NCBI GenBank assembly: GCA_030159075.1
Contig: BROG01000543.1
Coordinates: 1 to 64,000 of the forward strand
Direction of reading: 5' to 3'
DNA: 64,000 nucleotides
DNA from: Atrina japonica
Lineage: Eukaryota > Mollusca > Bivalvia > Pterioida > Pinnidae
Below, one piece after another: positions 11,010 to 20,214 of the stretch. The notes under the pieces are model-generated. The model did not search any database and had not been told where the DNA came from. It was given only the letters and a program-made list of their open reading frames with translations. How positions within the stretch are numbered: the stretch's first letter is position 1; each line of letters opens with the position of its first letter. Position numbers and translations under genes: made by a program.

Positions 11010-11915
11010 AACTTGAACGTCAAATTTGAAATATTTTGTCCTACACTACTCTGATTCTACACATAAATACACTGAAGTTTATATAAAAAAGATGCTGGAA
11101 TTTCTAATAGACAATACATTTGTGGTCTTTCAACAAACTGTCGGCATTCGTATGGGAACCAATTGTGCTCCTTTATTGGCTGACCTGTTCTTTTATTCAT
11201 ACGAAGCAGGCTTCATTCAGGAAATGCTAAATCAAAAGAAGAAAAAGCTACCGGTGTCCTTTTATTTCACATTTAGATATATCGACGACAATTTGTCAAT
11301 TAATAATGACAATTTTCATATAATGTAAATGCGATATATCACAGCGAACTAGAATTTAAAGATACAACAGAATCAAGCACACACGCTTCATACATAGACA
11401 TTTTACTTACTATAGATATAAACGGGAAATTTTAAAACAATTAAGCTATACGACAAACACGACGGTTTCGGCTTTCCCATCGTAAATTTTCCACATTTAA
11501 GTAGTAATATCCTAAAATCACCCGCATATTGAGTTTATTTTTCACAAATGATTCGATATGCCAGAGCGTATTCAACATATGAACATTTTATATATAACAA
11601 ATTTTATGGTCGGTATACTTAATAGTCTTGTTTGCGATTACTCCGTTTCTCTAAGTGAAATGTTGAGTTACCTGTTAGATGGCGGTTGTTGAGACATCTG
11701 TGCAGGTTGTGACGAGGGTTCGTTCCTCACGTATTTAATTTGGATTTGAATGTGGACTCACGGCGGATGTGACCGGTCGACAGGTGACGTTACTCCTCCA
11801 TGGCACCTGATTTCCAGTGGCCCGTGTTTGTCCATTTTTTTTATCAGATTTGTACCTGTATTCTGGACATCCTATAGATTTATACTTTGGTATCTAAGAT
11901 TTTTATATACTAAAA
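11010..11915 (+). pseudogene. PLE copy A: reverse transcriptase fragment with 3' tail
   Basis: The frame 11026-11328 encodes 100 residues of a Penelope-like reverse transcriptase: VFQQTVG (34-40), IRMGTNCAPLLADLFFYSYE (41-60) and FRYIDDNLS (83-91), where YIDD is the RT catalytic box. Frame then breaks, but remnants of the C-terminal end continue to about 11690, followed by the 3' tail (11750-11910) ending 'tttggtatctaagattttt'. The N-terminal half is absent and the left flank is the 61-base satellite. It cannot encode an active enzyme. A minus-strand tail at 12228-12362 mirrors its 3' end. Confidence 0.88.
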
Positions 11916-12227
11916 AATGGACATAATGAAAGTAATAAACCTTGACAATTTCGTAAAAATCAGAATTGGATACCAAAACACTCCAATATGTTAATTTTCA
12001 TCAGCTTTTATAGCTTATAAAATGTAGAAAGAGTGTAAGCAAGGTGACACGGTATCACCTTATTCATTGATATTATAGATACTGATAACAATATTAAAGG
12101 CAAAGTGATTTGACTGAGATACTGAAACAAGATCTCGCGGTTTGCAGATATCGTTAGGTCTATTAATGGTTAATCGAGTTCCCTATCACATACCATAGAT
12201 CTGAAAGTGCTGTGAGATTTTTTGGTT
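11916..12227. other. Spacer between opposed PLE tails
   Basis: No gene seen. It separates a plus-strand tail from a minus-strand tail, forming an imperfect inverted repeat. Confidence 0.5.
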
Positions 12228-12362
12228 TACTAAATATAAAAAATCTTAGATACCAAAGTATAAATCGTTTGGATGTCCAGGATATAGGTACAAATCCGGT
12301 AAAAAATGGATAAACACGAACCTCTTGAAATCAAGAGGTGGTATCAGGTGAAATGGAGGACT
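12228..12362 (-). mobile_element. PLE 3' tail fragment
   Basis: Minus-strand copy of the shared tail, with 'gataccaaagtataaat', 'atgtccaggatata', 'tggataaacacgaacctctt' and 'aagaggtggtatcagg' in order. No coding part is attached. Confidence 0.85.
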
Positions 12363-12458
12363 AATAGTAATAGTAACAGTAATATATTCCGTGATTTGTC
12401 TCATTACTGCTGTCTTTACCGCCATGTTTGCATGCTTTGGACTGCATGTAAACCAATA

Positions 12459-12486
12459 ACACCACCACCACCACCACCATCACCAC
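12459..12486 (+). repeat. (ACC)n trinucleotide run
   Basis: A short run of ACC/CAC triplets. The region around it (12363-12689) shows no gene. Confidence 0.8.
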
Positions 12487-12689
12487 AATTAGTGTTTTCA
12501 AATATAATTTACAGACAAAATACATTTAATAAGAATAATAGGTACAGTGATATTTTGAAATCAGTAATCAATTGCTGAGATATCAATCTATCAATGAAAC
12601 AATCATGACTTTATAAGTAAATGTCTTTTATCAATACGATGTCCGACTTTCGTTTCCGTTTCGCCTCAGTCTGCCATACCATAACAGCA

Positions 12690-13013
12690 CAGATACCAAA
12701 GCATTAAACACCATTTTGTCCAAGACACAAAATATAACTCGAGTAAACATTGAACAAAAACGAACATCTTGAGCATCCAGAAGTGGGATCAGGTGCCATG
12801 GAGGAGTAGGCATCCCCTATTGATCGGTCATTTCTGTTGTGAATCCAGTCAAATATAAATGAAAACTAGTGAGGGGTAAACTCTACTCCCATTATGTATA
12901 GTTAATTCAACAATTACTATCGAACAGGTAACTCAGCATTTCAGATATTGAAACAGTAAATGCAAACAAGGTGGCGATATCGACCATAAAATTTGATAAA
13001 TCTTGACATACAC
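12690..13013 (-). mobile_element. PLE C-terminal end and 3' tail, decayed
   Basis: The tail blocks 'ggtgccatggaggagta' (12795-12811) and 'gcatcccctattgatcggtc' are followed, moving right, by remnants of the coding end ('tcgaacaggtaactcagca', 12920-12938). Orientation is opposite to PLE copy B, which starts just to the right, so the two are divergent neighbours. Confidence 0.75.
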
Positions 13014-13038
13014 CTTTGTGTGTATGCATTTTTAGTGA

Positions 13039-14230
13039 ATGAGAAAAAGACCACTTGTTTCTTCTGGAATACCCATACGTGACACGGAGCTTGAATTGCC
13101 ATATATTTATTGGATTCCGAAGATGCACAAACATCCCTATAAACACCGCTTCATTGCCGGGTCATCTAAGTGTTCCACCAAGCCTTTATCTATTTTGCTT
13201 ACCAAACTCCTAACACATATTAAACAAGGTCTTCAGAAGTACTGTATAACGGCCTACTCAAGAAGCGGAGTCAATCAGATGTGGATCCTAAAGAATTCAA
13301 AGGAACATTTAAAATCTCCAAATTTCAAACATATTACAAGCATCAAGTCTTTTGATTTTTCGACCCTTTACACAACAATCCCTCATCAAAAACTCAAAAC
13401 AGATTAACATCTATTATACAAAACTCTTTTGTATACAAAAATGGAAATCGCAGATATAAATATTTGGTGTTAGGTCATGAAGAACCTTATTTTGTCAAGG
13501 AACACTCTGAATTCAATAACAAGTACACTGAAGACGATATTATCAAGATACTGGGGTTTCTAGTAGACAATATCTTCGTGGTTTTTGCGGGAAAAGTTTT
13601 CCAGCAGATTGTCGGCATTCCAATGGGTACCAATTGTGCACCTCTCTTGGCTGACATATTTTTGTATTCATATGAAGCGGAATTTATACAGTCTCTGCTC
13701 TCCAAAGGAAACAAACAGTTGGCATCTCGGTTCAATTTTACTTACAGGTATATCGACGATGTTCTGTCCATAAATAATTCAGAATTACCTCGGCCAGATG
13801 TATCCTGTTGAGCTAGAGATCAACGAGACGACAGAGAGCAACACATCTGCTTCTTACCTAGATTTACTCCTGTCGATTGGAAAAGACGGTCAACTTCACA
13901 CATCCCTCTATGACAAACGAGACGATTTAATTTTCATATCACAAACTTCCCGTTTCTAAGTAGTAATATTCCATCTTCTCCTACCTATGGCTTTTTTATT
14001 TCACAACTTATACGTAATGTCAGGGCATTCTCTTCTTATGAATGTTTTATTATAAGAGCTAAACGACTAGCCAATAAACTACTTAAACAAGGTTACGTTG
14101 TTGAACGCTTGGAGTCGTCGTTCAAGAAGTTTTATGGTCGATACAGGGATCTTGTTAAACATTATGAAGTCCCCCTCTCAAAGATATTAGATAGTATTCT
14201 GGATCACGGCCAGATACTGAAGTATTAATC
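13039..14230 (+). pseudogene. PLE copy B: near-complete reverse transcriptase, frameshifted
   Basis: Three consecutive frames give most of a Penelope-like RT. The first (13039-13407) has YIYWIPKMHKHPYKHRFIAG and DFSTLYTTIPH (RT motif A region). The second (13464-13811) has GIPMGTNCAPLLADIFLYSY (51-70) and YRYIDDVLS (94-102) with the catalytic Asp pair. The third, after a frame break near 13790, runs to a stop at about 14228 with a SYLDLL stretch, a YDKRDDFNF block and KKFYGRYRDLVKHYEVPLSK. It would copy RNA at DNA ends or nicks. At least two frameshifts disable it. Its C-terminus differs from the other copies and lacks their 3' tail, so it is a separate subfamily. I see no GIY-YIG endonuclease. 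Confidence 0.9.
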
Positions 14231-14375
14231 TTAAGGATACAATATACAAATTTGGTGGATATTGGACAAACACGGACCTCCATGAATCTAAAGGTTGGAT
14301 CAGATGCCATGATGAGGTAAGCATGCCCTATTGATCCGCCGCGAGCCCTCAGACAAATTCAAATGAAAAATATCA
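14228..14375 (-). mobile_element. PLE 3' tail joined to hammerhead unit
   Basis: Minus-strand tail with 'ggacaaacacggacctcc', 'ggatcagatgccatgatgagg' and 'gcatgccctattgatc'. It directly abuts the end of PLE copy B (opposite strand) on its left and a hammerhead unit on its right, with no PLE coding part between. Confidence 0.8.
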
Positions 14376-14399
14376 TAAACTAAATACCAAATTTATAAT

Positions 14400-14444
14400 G
14401 CCCAAGACGATCGTTTCTGTCAATTAAGACTTCATCAGTTGAGC
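14400..14444 (-). ncRNA. Type I hammerhead ribozyme motif
   Basis: Read on the minus strand: stem I GCTCAA (14444-14439), CTGATGA (14438-14432), a stem-II hairpin with GTC/GAC, GAAA (14417-14414), the minimal stem III ACG/CGT, the GTC cleavage triplet, then TTGGGC. Stem I pairs fully over six positions, with one G-T wobble. The core is intact; position 10.1/11.1 is an A-A mismatch. Confidence 0.8.
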
Positions 14445-14760
14445 TCCAATTTTAAATAGATTTTCTAAAGAGAAAGTGGTATCAGCCAAGGCCAAACAAT
14501 AAATCTAAACGTAATGCCAAAATCCGTCTAAGAGTAACCACTTTAAAAACATGGCTATCTTATCTTTAGAATAATTTAGAATTTTAAATGGTGCTATCAG
14601 TGCGAAATATTACTTTAGTATAAGATTATCAGCTGGTACTGAAATACCAGGTACTAGGTTTATGTATATTATGTATACCCTCGGGGACTCAAACGGCCCA
14701 CCAGCAGTCGCAACGATCTAGTGCTTATAAATATTATAAACAAAATACCAAAGTTATAAT

Positions 14761-14804
14761 GTTCAAGACGGTCGTTTCTGTCAATTAGACTTCATCAGTT
14801 GAGC
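14761..14804 (-). ncRNA. Type I hammerhead ribozyme motif
   Basis: Same layout on the minus strand: stem I GCTCAA, core CTGATGA (14798-14792), hairpin, GAAA, stem III ACG/CGT, GTC, then TTGAAC. One A-C mismatch occurs in stem I. It is 361 bases from the previous motif. Confidence 0.8.
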
Positions 14805-14845
14805 TCCACTTTTAAATAGATTTTCTAAAGAGAAATGTGAGAAAT

Positions 14846-15010
14846 TAATCCTCGTCACAATAGACGACTCAACAACTGCTATCGCACAGGGAACTCAACA
14901 TTTCATTTAGTGAAATATAGAAATTGCAAACAAAGTCATTATACACCGACCGCAAATTTGCAGAACGATGACATCAAGCGCGATTTAGGATATTCCTTGA
15001 TTATAAACGG
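14846..15010 (-). mobile_element. PLE C-terminal fragment
   Basis: Contains 'aatcctcgtcacaatagacg', 'cgcacagggaactcaaca' and the 'accgaccgcaaatttgcag' block found in other minus-strand PLE ends (49250-49380, 52470-52600). Frame is broken. Confidence 0.75.
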
Positions 15011-15461
15011 GATAATTCTTATGCTAAAGAGAAACGAGATTCAAAGAATCAAATTAAACCATTCAATACATTACAATTACTTAATTAACAATTAATAAAT
15101 ATATTGGAATCAGAATAGTATCTATCGTGAACGAAGGATTTCAATACAGTGTAGCAGGAATCTTTAATCACCGATAAAAGCTTTCAAGATGAATTTCCGA
15201 TATGAAGTGATTTGATAATGCATTTTCTATTACCTGCAATCCTTTTCTATAATTTGATCTCCTGTTGTAACATGATTCCGTATATATATGTATATCACGA
15301 TGTGATTTGTTACTTTGCATTAGCTTTAATTGACTCCGAAATTGAATTTGTTTTTTCTGTTATACATGTAAGACAAAGATCAATGTACACTTCCCGAGGT
15401 TACCCAGGAAAGTTAAATGCTATTCGATATCATCCGAGTCAATGTCATAAAAGTAAAACCG
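15011..15461. other. No recognisable gene
   Basis: The 126-codon frame 15212-15592 (+) runs into the hammerhead unit on the opposite strand and has no domain; I treat it as chance. Confidence 0.5.
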
Positions 15462-15640
15462 AAGTTATAGTTTTGCAAAAAAAAATGCTCAAGACGATCA
15501 TTTCAGTCAATAACACTTCAACAGTTGAGCTCGAATTTAGAATAGATGTAGAGTTCCAAACAAATAGTGGTATCATGAACTGCCAAAAATAGCCTAAATG
15601 ATTCCTAAGTCTATCTAAGAGTAAAAAGATGATTATTTAA
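15462..15640 (-). repeat. Decayed hammerhead unit joined to PLE tail
   Basis: Shares the flank 'agttatagttttgcaaaa' with the copy at 15975 and the block 'aatagtggtatcatga' with the other units. A mutated hammerhead lies at 15487-15530. On the minus strand the PLE tail (15822-15641) runs straight into this unit. Confidence 0.7.
15487..15530 (-). ncRNA. Decayed hammerhead motif
   Basis: Stem I is a perfect GCTCAA/TTGAGC pair and the GTC triplet is kept, but the core reads CTGTTGA instead of CTGATGA, which should abolish cleavage. Stem II here pairs AGT with ACT. Confidence 0.65.
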
Positions 15641-15822
15641 AAATTTTCAGATACCAAAGAATAAATCAATAGAATGTCCAGGACATAGATACAAATCCGG
15701 TAAAATGGACAAACAAGGACCTCTGGAAACCAAGAGTTGGGATCAGGTGCCATGGAGGAGTAAGCATCCCCTGTCGACTGGTCACACCCGCCGTGAGTCC
15801 ACAGTCAAGTCCAATCCAAGCT
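15641..15822 (-). mobile_element. PLE 3' tail fragment
   Basis: Clear tail: 'cagataccaaagaataaat', 'aatgtccaggacatagata', 'ggtgccatggaggagtaag', 'catcccctgtcgactggtc', 'cacccgccgtgagtccaca'. No coding part. Confidence 0.88.
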
Positions 15823-16015
15823 TTTGCATTGTTTAGAATTTAAACGGTGCTATCCATTCAAAATATCATTTCAGTATGATAATCAACTTGTACAGAAATA
15901 CCGGGCACTGGGTTTACATATACCCTCAAGGTCTCAAACGGTCATTCAACCCAGCGGTTGTAAATACCAAACTTATAGTTTTGCAAAACAGGGCCAAAAC
16001 AAATGCTCAAGACGA
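15823..16015 (-). repeat. Hammerhead unit, decayed
   Basis: Matches the unit at 14570-14760: 'ggtgctatc', 'gtttacatataccctc' and a tcaaacgg block in the same order, ending at a hammerhead remnant near 16005 whose stem I and GTC triplet are kept but whose core is degenerate. Confidence 0.7.
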
Positions 16016-16209
16016 TCATTTCTGTCACTAAGACTTCCGTAATTTGACGAGTATTTATTCCTCATTTCTGTCACTAAGACTTCCGTAAGTTGACGAGAAT
16101 TTATTCCTCATTTCTGTCACTAAGACTTCCGTAAGTTGACGAGAATTTATTCCTCATTTCTGTCACTAAGACTTCCGTAAGTTGACGAGAATTTATTCCT
16201 CATTTCTGT
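16016..16209 (-). repeat. 46-base tandem repeat derived from a hammerhead remnant
   Basis: The block beginning 'tcatttctgtcactaagac' starts at 16016, 16062, 16108, 16154 and 16200 (partial), a 46-base period. Each unit contains the stem-II/GAAA part and degenerate core of the adjacent hammerhead remnant, so the array arose by local duplication of the ribozyme region. Confidence 0.88.
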
Positions 16210-16214
16210 CTCTA

Positions 16215-16408
16215 ACCTCAAATATTTCATCTGAATTTGACCGTGGATTCACGGCGGATGTGACCGGGCAACGGGGAACGCTTACTCCTGTAGAAGCTGA
16301 TTCCACCTCTATTTATAGACATCCGTGTTTGTCAAATATTTGACAAATTATTTGTGTATTGTATTCTGAATATCCTGGCGATTTATACTTTGGTATCTGC
16401 GATTTTAA
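16215..16408 (+). mobile_element. PLE 3' tail fragment
   Basis: Plus-strand tail: 'gtggattcacggcggatgtg', 'gcttactcctgtagaagctg', and the end 'tttatactttggtatctgcg'. It is followed by a minus-strand fragment of the hammerhead unit (16409-16530). Confidence 0.82.
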
Positions 16409-16530
16409 AATGAGCTCAGAATAGATGTGAAATTACTATACAAATAGTGGTATTACACATGACAAAAATAACCGGTGTATTCCTAAACCCTTGTAAGAGT
16501 AACCACTGATAAGTGACATTTATCTAAAGA
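16409..16530 (-). repeat. Hammerhead unit fragment without the ribozyme core
   Basis: Contains 'aatagtggtattacacatg' and 'gtaagagtaaccactgataa', matching the unit body. Confidence 0.65.
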
Positions 16531-16890
16531 AACAACATCACATATATAGACATTTCAATGTGACGGTTTTAATTTCATATTAAAAGGCAGCCGGCTCAAC
16601 AACGAGTTTGTAATGGCTTGCCCAACAATAACAAATTCAACATTTCTCAAACAACAATAATTCAAATGAAGTTCTCAACAACTTTAACATTTGAAAGTCA
16701 AATTACATTTCTTGTAATCAATTTGCAAAACAACAATTCACAATTGAACAAGGAGACACCAATGTCCACCCTGGTCAGTGATTAAGAATTATTACAAATG
16801 CACTTCATTAATTGATGCTTACATGACTGAATTACATTATGCCCATGTTCTATAATTCAAAATTTGTATTAAAATTGCACTGTATTTGTT
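16531..16890. other. AT-rich flank of the tyrosine-recombinase element
   Basis: Rich in 'caacaattcaaat'-like words. It may include the 3' terminal region of the element to the right, but I could not identify a terminal or split repeat. Confidence 0.35.
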
Positions 16891-16894
16891 GAAG

Positions 16895-17085
16895 TTATGC
16901 CTTATGACCAATTTCACCGCCACAACGGGACGAAACGAAGCAAATAACAGGAATCAGACAGATTGGGAAAATTCTGTTTTGGGTAGACAAGAAGTACTCC
17001 ATGAACTCCATGGCCCCTTGTATTGTATTTAAGAAAATTGCATTGCCCAGTTCACTAAGATGCACCCGATCCTCCAAAAACAATT
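16895..17085 (-). pseudogene. SGNH-hydrolase C-terminal remnant of a DIRS/Ngaro-type element
   Basis: The frame begins FLEDRVHLSELGNAIFLNT, followed by IQGAM. This closely resembles the last block of SGNH/GDSL hydrolase domains (D-x-V-H-L-S-x-x-G-N, supplying the catalytic Asp and His) carried next to the recombinase in some Ngaro-type retroelements. Blocks I to III of the hydrolase, including the nucleophile Ser, are not seen, and the recombinase stop lies only a few bases upstream. The domain is therefore truncated by an internal deletion. Its role in transposition is unknown; an esterase role is only proposed. Confidence 0.65.
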
Positions 17086-17086
17086 A

Positions 17087-17975
17087 ATGATAGGAAACAG
17101 TAATTTCCGGATATTTGATATAAGCACCATTAAACGCCACCTACCCATACTCTGAATTGCTTCATTTGAGAAACCTTCCTGCGCTGCCCAAGTGTCAGCT
17201 CCAATTCTGAATGAATGTGTTTTAGTATGATAAGATCCCTAGTTAAGAAAAACCAGCACTTCATGCGAAACTGCAGCAAATTGATACCTCGTAATGGCGG
17301 AATGATTAAAATGCCAGAACAGAGGACCTCCACACTGGGGCCTAATGCGCAAATACTTACGCACCAATCGAACAGGATATATGCTAGCATCTCTGTAGTA
17401 AGGTGGAATAAGAATAGAACAACCCAGCCAATGTTGATCTGTTTTTGAAAAACGCAACTTGACATTAGTGGAATTATCAATAACAATGTCCTGGATAGAA
17501 ACTACTCTATATCTCACTGCAGCATTAGTTACTGTTATCTCACCAACTCTAAAGAAGCCGGAAAATGCAAAAGAAAACATGGCAGCGAACAAGTCTGACT
17601 CAAATGAAGAGTCACAAATATTTGGTAATTCCCGGATTAACTGACCAAGCATATAAAATATTATGGCTGCTCTTTTTCTAGATTGCACCCCTGTGCGACG
17701 AATACCTTCTACCAACTTCTTAACAATAAATGCTGAAGTGTGATCAACATTGCTATTGTATTTGATAAAGAAACTCAAACCTGCTAAGTATGACTTTACT
17801 GTACTAGCTGAAAGCTCCTTTCTTGCCAAATACAATACAGAATTAACTATGTGAGCAAGTGTTGGGGCCATACACCCACCATATTATGCAACTGAATGAA
17901 TTGCGAATACACATTGATAGCAGTATTATAAGTTTTGTTTGTTTTATAAGCAATTGATGAATTCATCAACGAATC
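17087..17975 (-). pseudogene. Tyrosine recombinase of a DIRS/Ngaro-type retrotransposon
   Basis: Reading leftward, an N-terminal SAM-like part (NSSIAYKTNKTYNTAINVYS, about 17960-17900) leads, after a frameshift near 17875, into a 210-residue frame starting MAPTL at 17871. The catalytic Arg is in SGFFRVGEIT (Arg at 108 of that frame). After one in-frame stop near 17238 the same frame continues with KTHSFRIGADTWAAQEG (the H-x-x-R box, about 17222-17172) and ends MGRWR; a 2-base shift then gives NGAYIKYPE with the catalytic Tyr and a stop near 17089. The enzyme would integrate a circular cDNA without a DDE integrase. All three catalytic boxes can still be read, but the gene is broken. Confidence 0.88.
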
Positions 17976-18043
17976 AAATGTATCTTGAAATACTCCCAGA
18001 ATGCAGGTGGAATTGGGGCCGGATGTTTGTCCGCAAAGGGAGC

Positions 18044-18480
18044 TTACTCCTGGAACTTGGTAAACTGAAAACGAGACAAAGAGTCAGCAAATTTATTATC
18101 TATCCCTTTAATGTGCATTGCTCTGAAATGAATGTTATATTCCAATGAGAATAACATCAATGGCCTTACCAACTGCATAACTCTAGCTGATTTTGATGAC
18201 CTCTTATTCAATATTTCAACCAATACCGCATTATTACACCTAAACAACAACTTGTAATTTCTAAATTTCTCCCCCAAGTACTTATTGACAGCACAATAGG
18301 AACTAATTTAAGAAATGTCAGATCCCGTAGGATTTCTGACTGAGCCCAATGATTTGGCCACCTCAATACTGACCAGTGTTTCCCAAACACCACAGCACAC
18401 CCCAAACTACCGCCTCCTGCACTATCTGTAAACAGCTCAATATCTGAATTAGCAATCCAGTTCTCCACTAAGAAGTGAAA
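18044..18480 (-). pseudogene. RNase H domain of the DIRS/Ngaro-type element
   Basis: Two overlapping frames carry the domain. The first (from 18468) has IELFTDSAGGGSLGCAVVFG, with the first catalytic Asp in FTDSAG, then a WPNHWAQSEILRDLTFLKLV stretch. The second (from 18277) has an LLFRCNNAVLVEILNKRSSK stretch and ends HIKGIDNKFADSLSRFQ, the usual 'H-I-x-G-x-x-N-x-x-A-D-x-L-S-R' end of RNase H in this group. The DN of the middle motif reads CNN here, so a catalytic Asp is lost. A frameshift near 18290 separates the halves. It lies between the RT and the recombinase, the normal order. Confidence 0.82.
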
Positions 18481-18649
18481 AGAACAAATTAAACTTTTTG
18501 AAAAATTGTAGCCACACCGTCAGATCTTCTTTCACGGATGTAGATAAGCGTATATAATGATGCCTACTCTTGACACTACCCAACAAAGTATATAATCTAC
18601 TGCTAAATGCACGTGCACCTGGCATAGCTCTAGCACAAAAGCCAGTGAA

Positions 18650-19640
18650 CCTAGCAATTTTTCTAATTCCTTTGAATTTTTGATTTCGTTAACATATAAC
18701 AGAAAGCTGCCGTAATATCCTGGACTTTTTATCCCTAGGAACCCTCACTACTTGGTCTACAGTGTCTACTTCTAATCCTAAAAATACAAGGCAGGAACAT
18801 GGTCCTTCTGACTTTTCTACTGCTACTGGCACGCCCAACTCACAACAAACTTCATCAAAAACTGACATAGCCTTTTGACATAATGCACTGTCTTTTGGAC
18901 CACAAAACAAGAAATCATCCAAGTAATGCCCGATGGAATCAGTATTAGCTCTTAATCTAACTTCCCATTCTATAAATGAAGCAAATTTTTCAAATGTAGC
19001 ACAAGATATGCTACAACCCATAGGAAGGCACTTGTCTATATAATAATTCCCTTGAAATTCAATCCCTAACAAATCAAAGTCCCCTGGATGTACAGGAATT
19101 AAACGAAAGGCCGATTTTATATCTTTTTTCCCCAAAAAGCACCTTGACTATATTGCTGCACGGTCCTCATAGATTTGTCAAACGTGGTGTACGATACCGA
19201 AGTCAAAGCGGGGTCAATAAAATCATTGATACTATTATACTCCGGGTAAGATAAATTCATAATTAAAATCCATCCCCAGTTTTCTTGGGAACAATACCAA
19301 TGGGCGATATTTGCAAATATGACATTGGTTTGCTGTGAAACGGACCCAGCATGCGACCCTCTTTAACCTCCCCAATAAGTTTTTCATACATTGTATCAGG
19401 ATGCTGTAACGCTGACTGTAAATTTGATACTGTTTTGGAAGCCTAGGCCCCATGTATTGTAACTTAAAACCATTGCTAAAACCATTACGCAATACCTTAG
19501 CATCAACATAACTGTCATATCCCTGCAGACACAAACACAAAGCATCAAATTTAATTGGCGTGTGCGCCATTTCCCAAAGCTGCTGTCGGAGTATTTTTTG
19601 CACTGGACGCAACTTGGTGTAATGTTGATACATTAATCTA
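18650..19640 (-). pseudogene. Reverse transcriptase of the DIRS/Ngaro-type element
   Basis: The N-terminal part (19633-19235) holds NGFSNGFKLQYMGPRLPKQY, then after frame changes MLGPFHSKP- and SPIGIVPKK-like stretches, typical of this RT group. The palm (19135-18689) holds KKDIKSAFRLIPVHPGD (motif A, residues 3-19), CLPMGCSISCATFEKF (motif B, 36-51) and GHYLDDFLFCG (motif C, 69-79, with the Asp pair at 73-74), then the FLGLEVDT stretch of the thumb side. At least two frame changes occur before 19135. Order RT, RNase H, recombinase, hydrolase remnant on one strand defines the element. No gag-like frame is seen to the right. Confidence 0.88.
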
Positions 19641-20046
19641 TCTTTTCATATATCTGTCTATCTAAAAAGAAAGATTGAATAATGCTAAATTTTATTCCCA
19701 AAGTAAGCGAGCCTAATAGAATTCAACAAAGGTACAATGTAAATATTTCGGCACAATCAATATGAGACCTTCACTGCATAATGAATAATAAAATTTAAAA
19801 AATAAATAAATAAAATTAAAAACCACAATTCAAATGGTAGAAAAACAAATTCATTATTATTTATGTATCTTAATTGTTTATTGCATCGATTCGAACTACT
19901 GCAGTCATGTCGAACATTTGTCAACTTTGATAAGATTTCACATTAGGAACTGTAGGACCACAAGAATTCCATATTCTGAAAATGGTTTTCTATCTACTTT
20001 AATCGTAAAGTATCATCTGACATGAAATTATTTTGTGCTATGAAAT
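19641..20046. other. Right flank of the recombinase element
   Basis: AT-rich; a 63-codon frame at 19834-20025 (+) has no domain. I could not find an inverted or split terminal repeat that would fix the element boundary. Confidence 0.4.
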
Positions 20047-20048
20047 TA

Positions 20049-20212
20049 CAGTGAAACTTGTATATAAAGACCCACATAGGGACACAACGAAATCTATATA
20101 GGGAAAGTCTTTAGAGGGAGGTGGTCTTTATATAGAGGTTAATTTGTAAACAAATGGTTTTTATGACCAGGTGGACTTTATACACAGGTGGTCGCTAAAG
20201 GAGATTTTACTG
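20049..20212. mobile_element. TA-flanked MITE (family 1), copy 1
   Basis: Begins CAGTGAAACTTGTATATAAA and ends TTTTACTG, with TA at both sides. Inside are repeated 'gtggtctttatatagagg'-like words. Three more copies lie at 43396, 51778 and 54748. The termini and TA flanks fit a Tc1/mariner-type non-autonomous element. Confidence 0.75.
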
Positions 20213-20214
20213 TA

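Larger units (their letters stand above)
14376..14845 (-). repeat. Tandem hammerhead-bearing terminal units
   Basis: One complete unit (14406-14766) lies between two hammerhead motifs, and part of the next lies to its right. Predicted cleavage sites (14405/14406 and 14766/14767 on the plus strand) are 361 bases apart. The unit is non-coding and shares its whole length with 28580-28915. Tandem units with one hammerhead each are the arrangement known for PLE terminal repeats and for retrozymes. Confidence 0.8.

Noticed and set aside
15212..15592. 126-codon plus-strand frame as a gene
   Set aside because: It overlaps a hammerhead unit on the other strand and has no domain.
17215..17644. Plus-strand frames opposite the recombinase
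   Set aside because: They are antisense shadows of the recombinase coding region.
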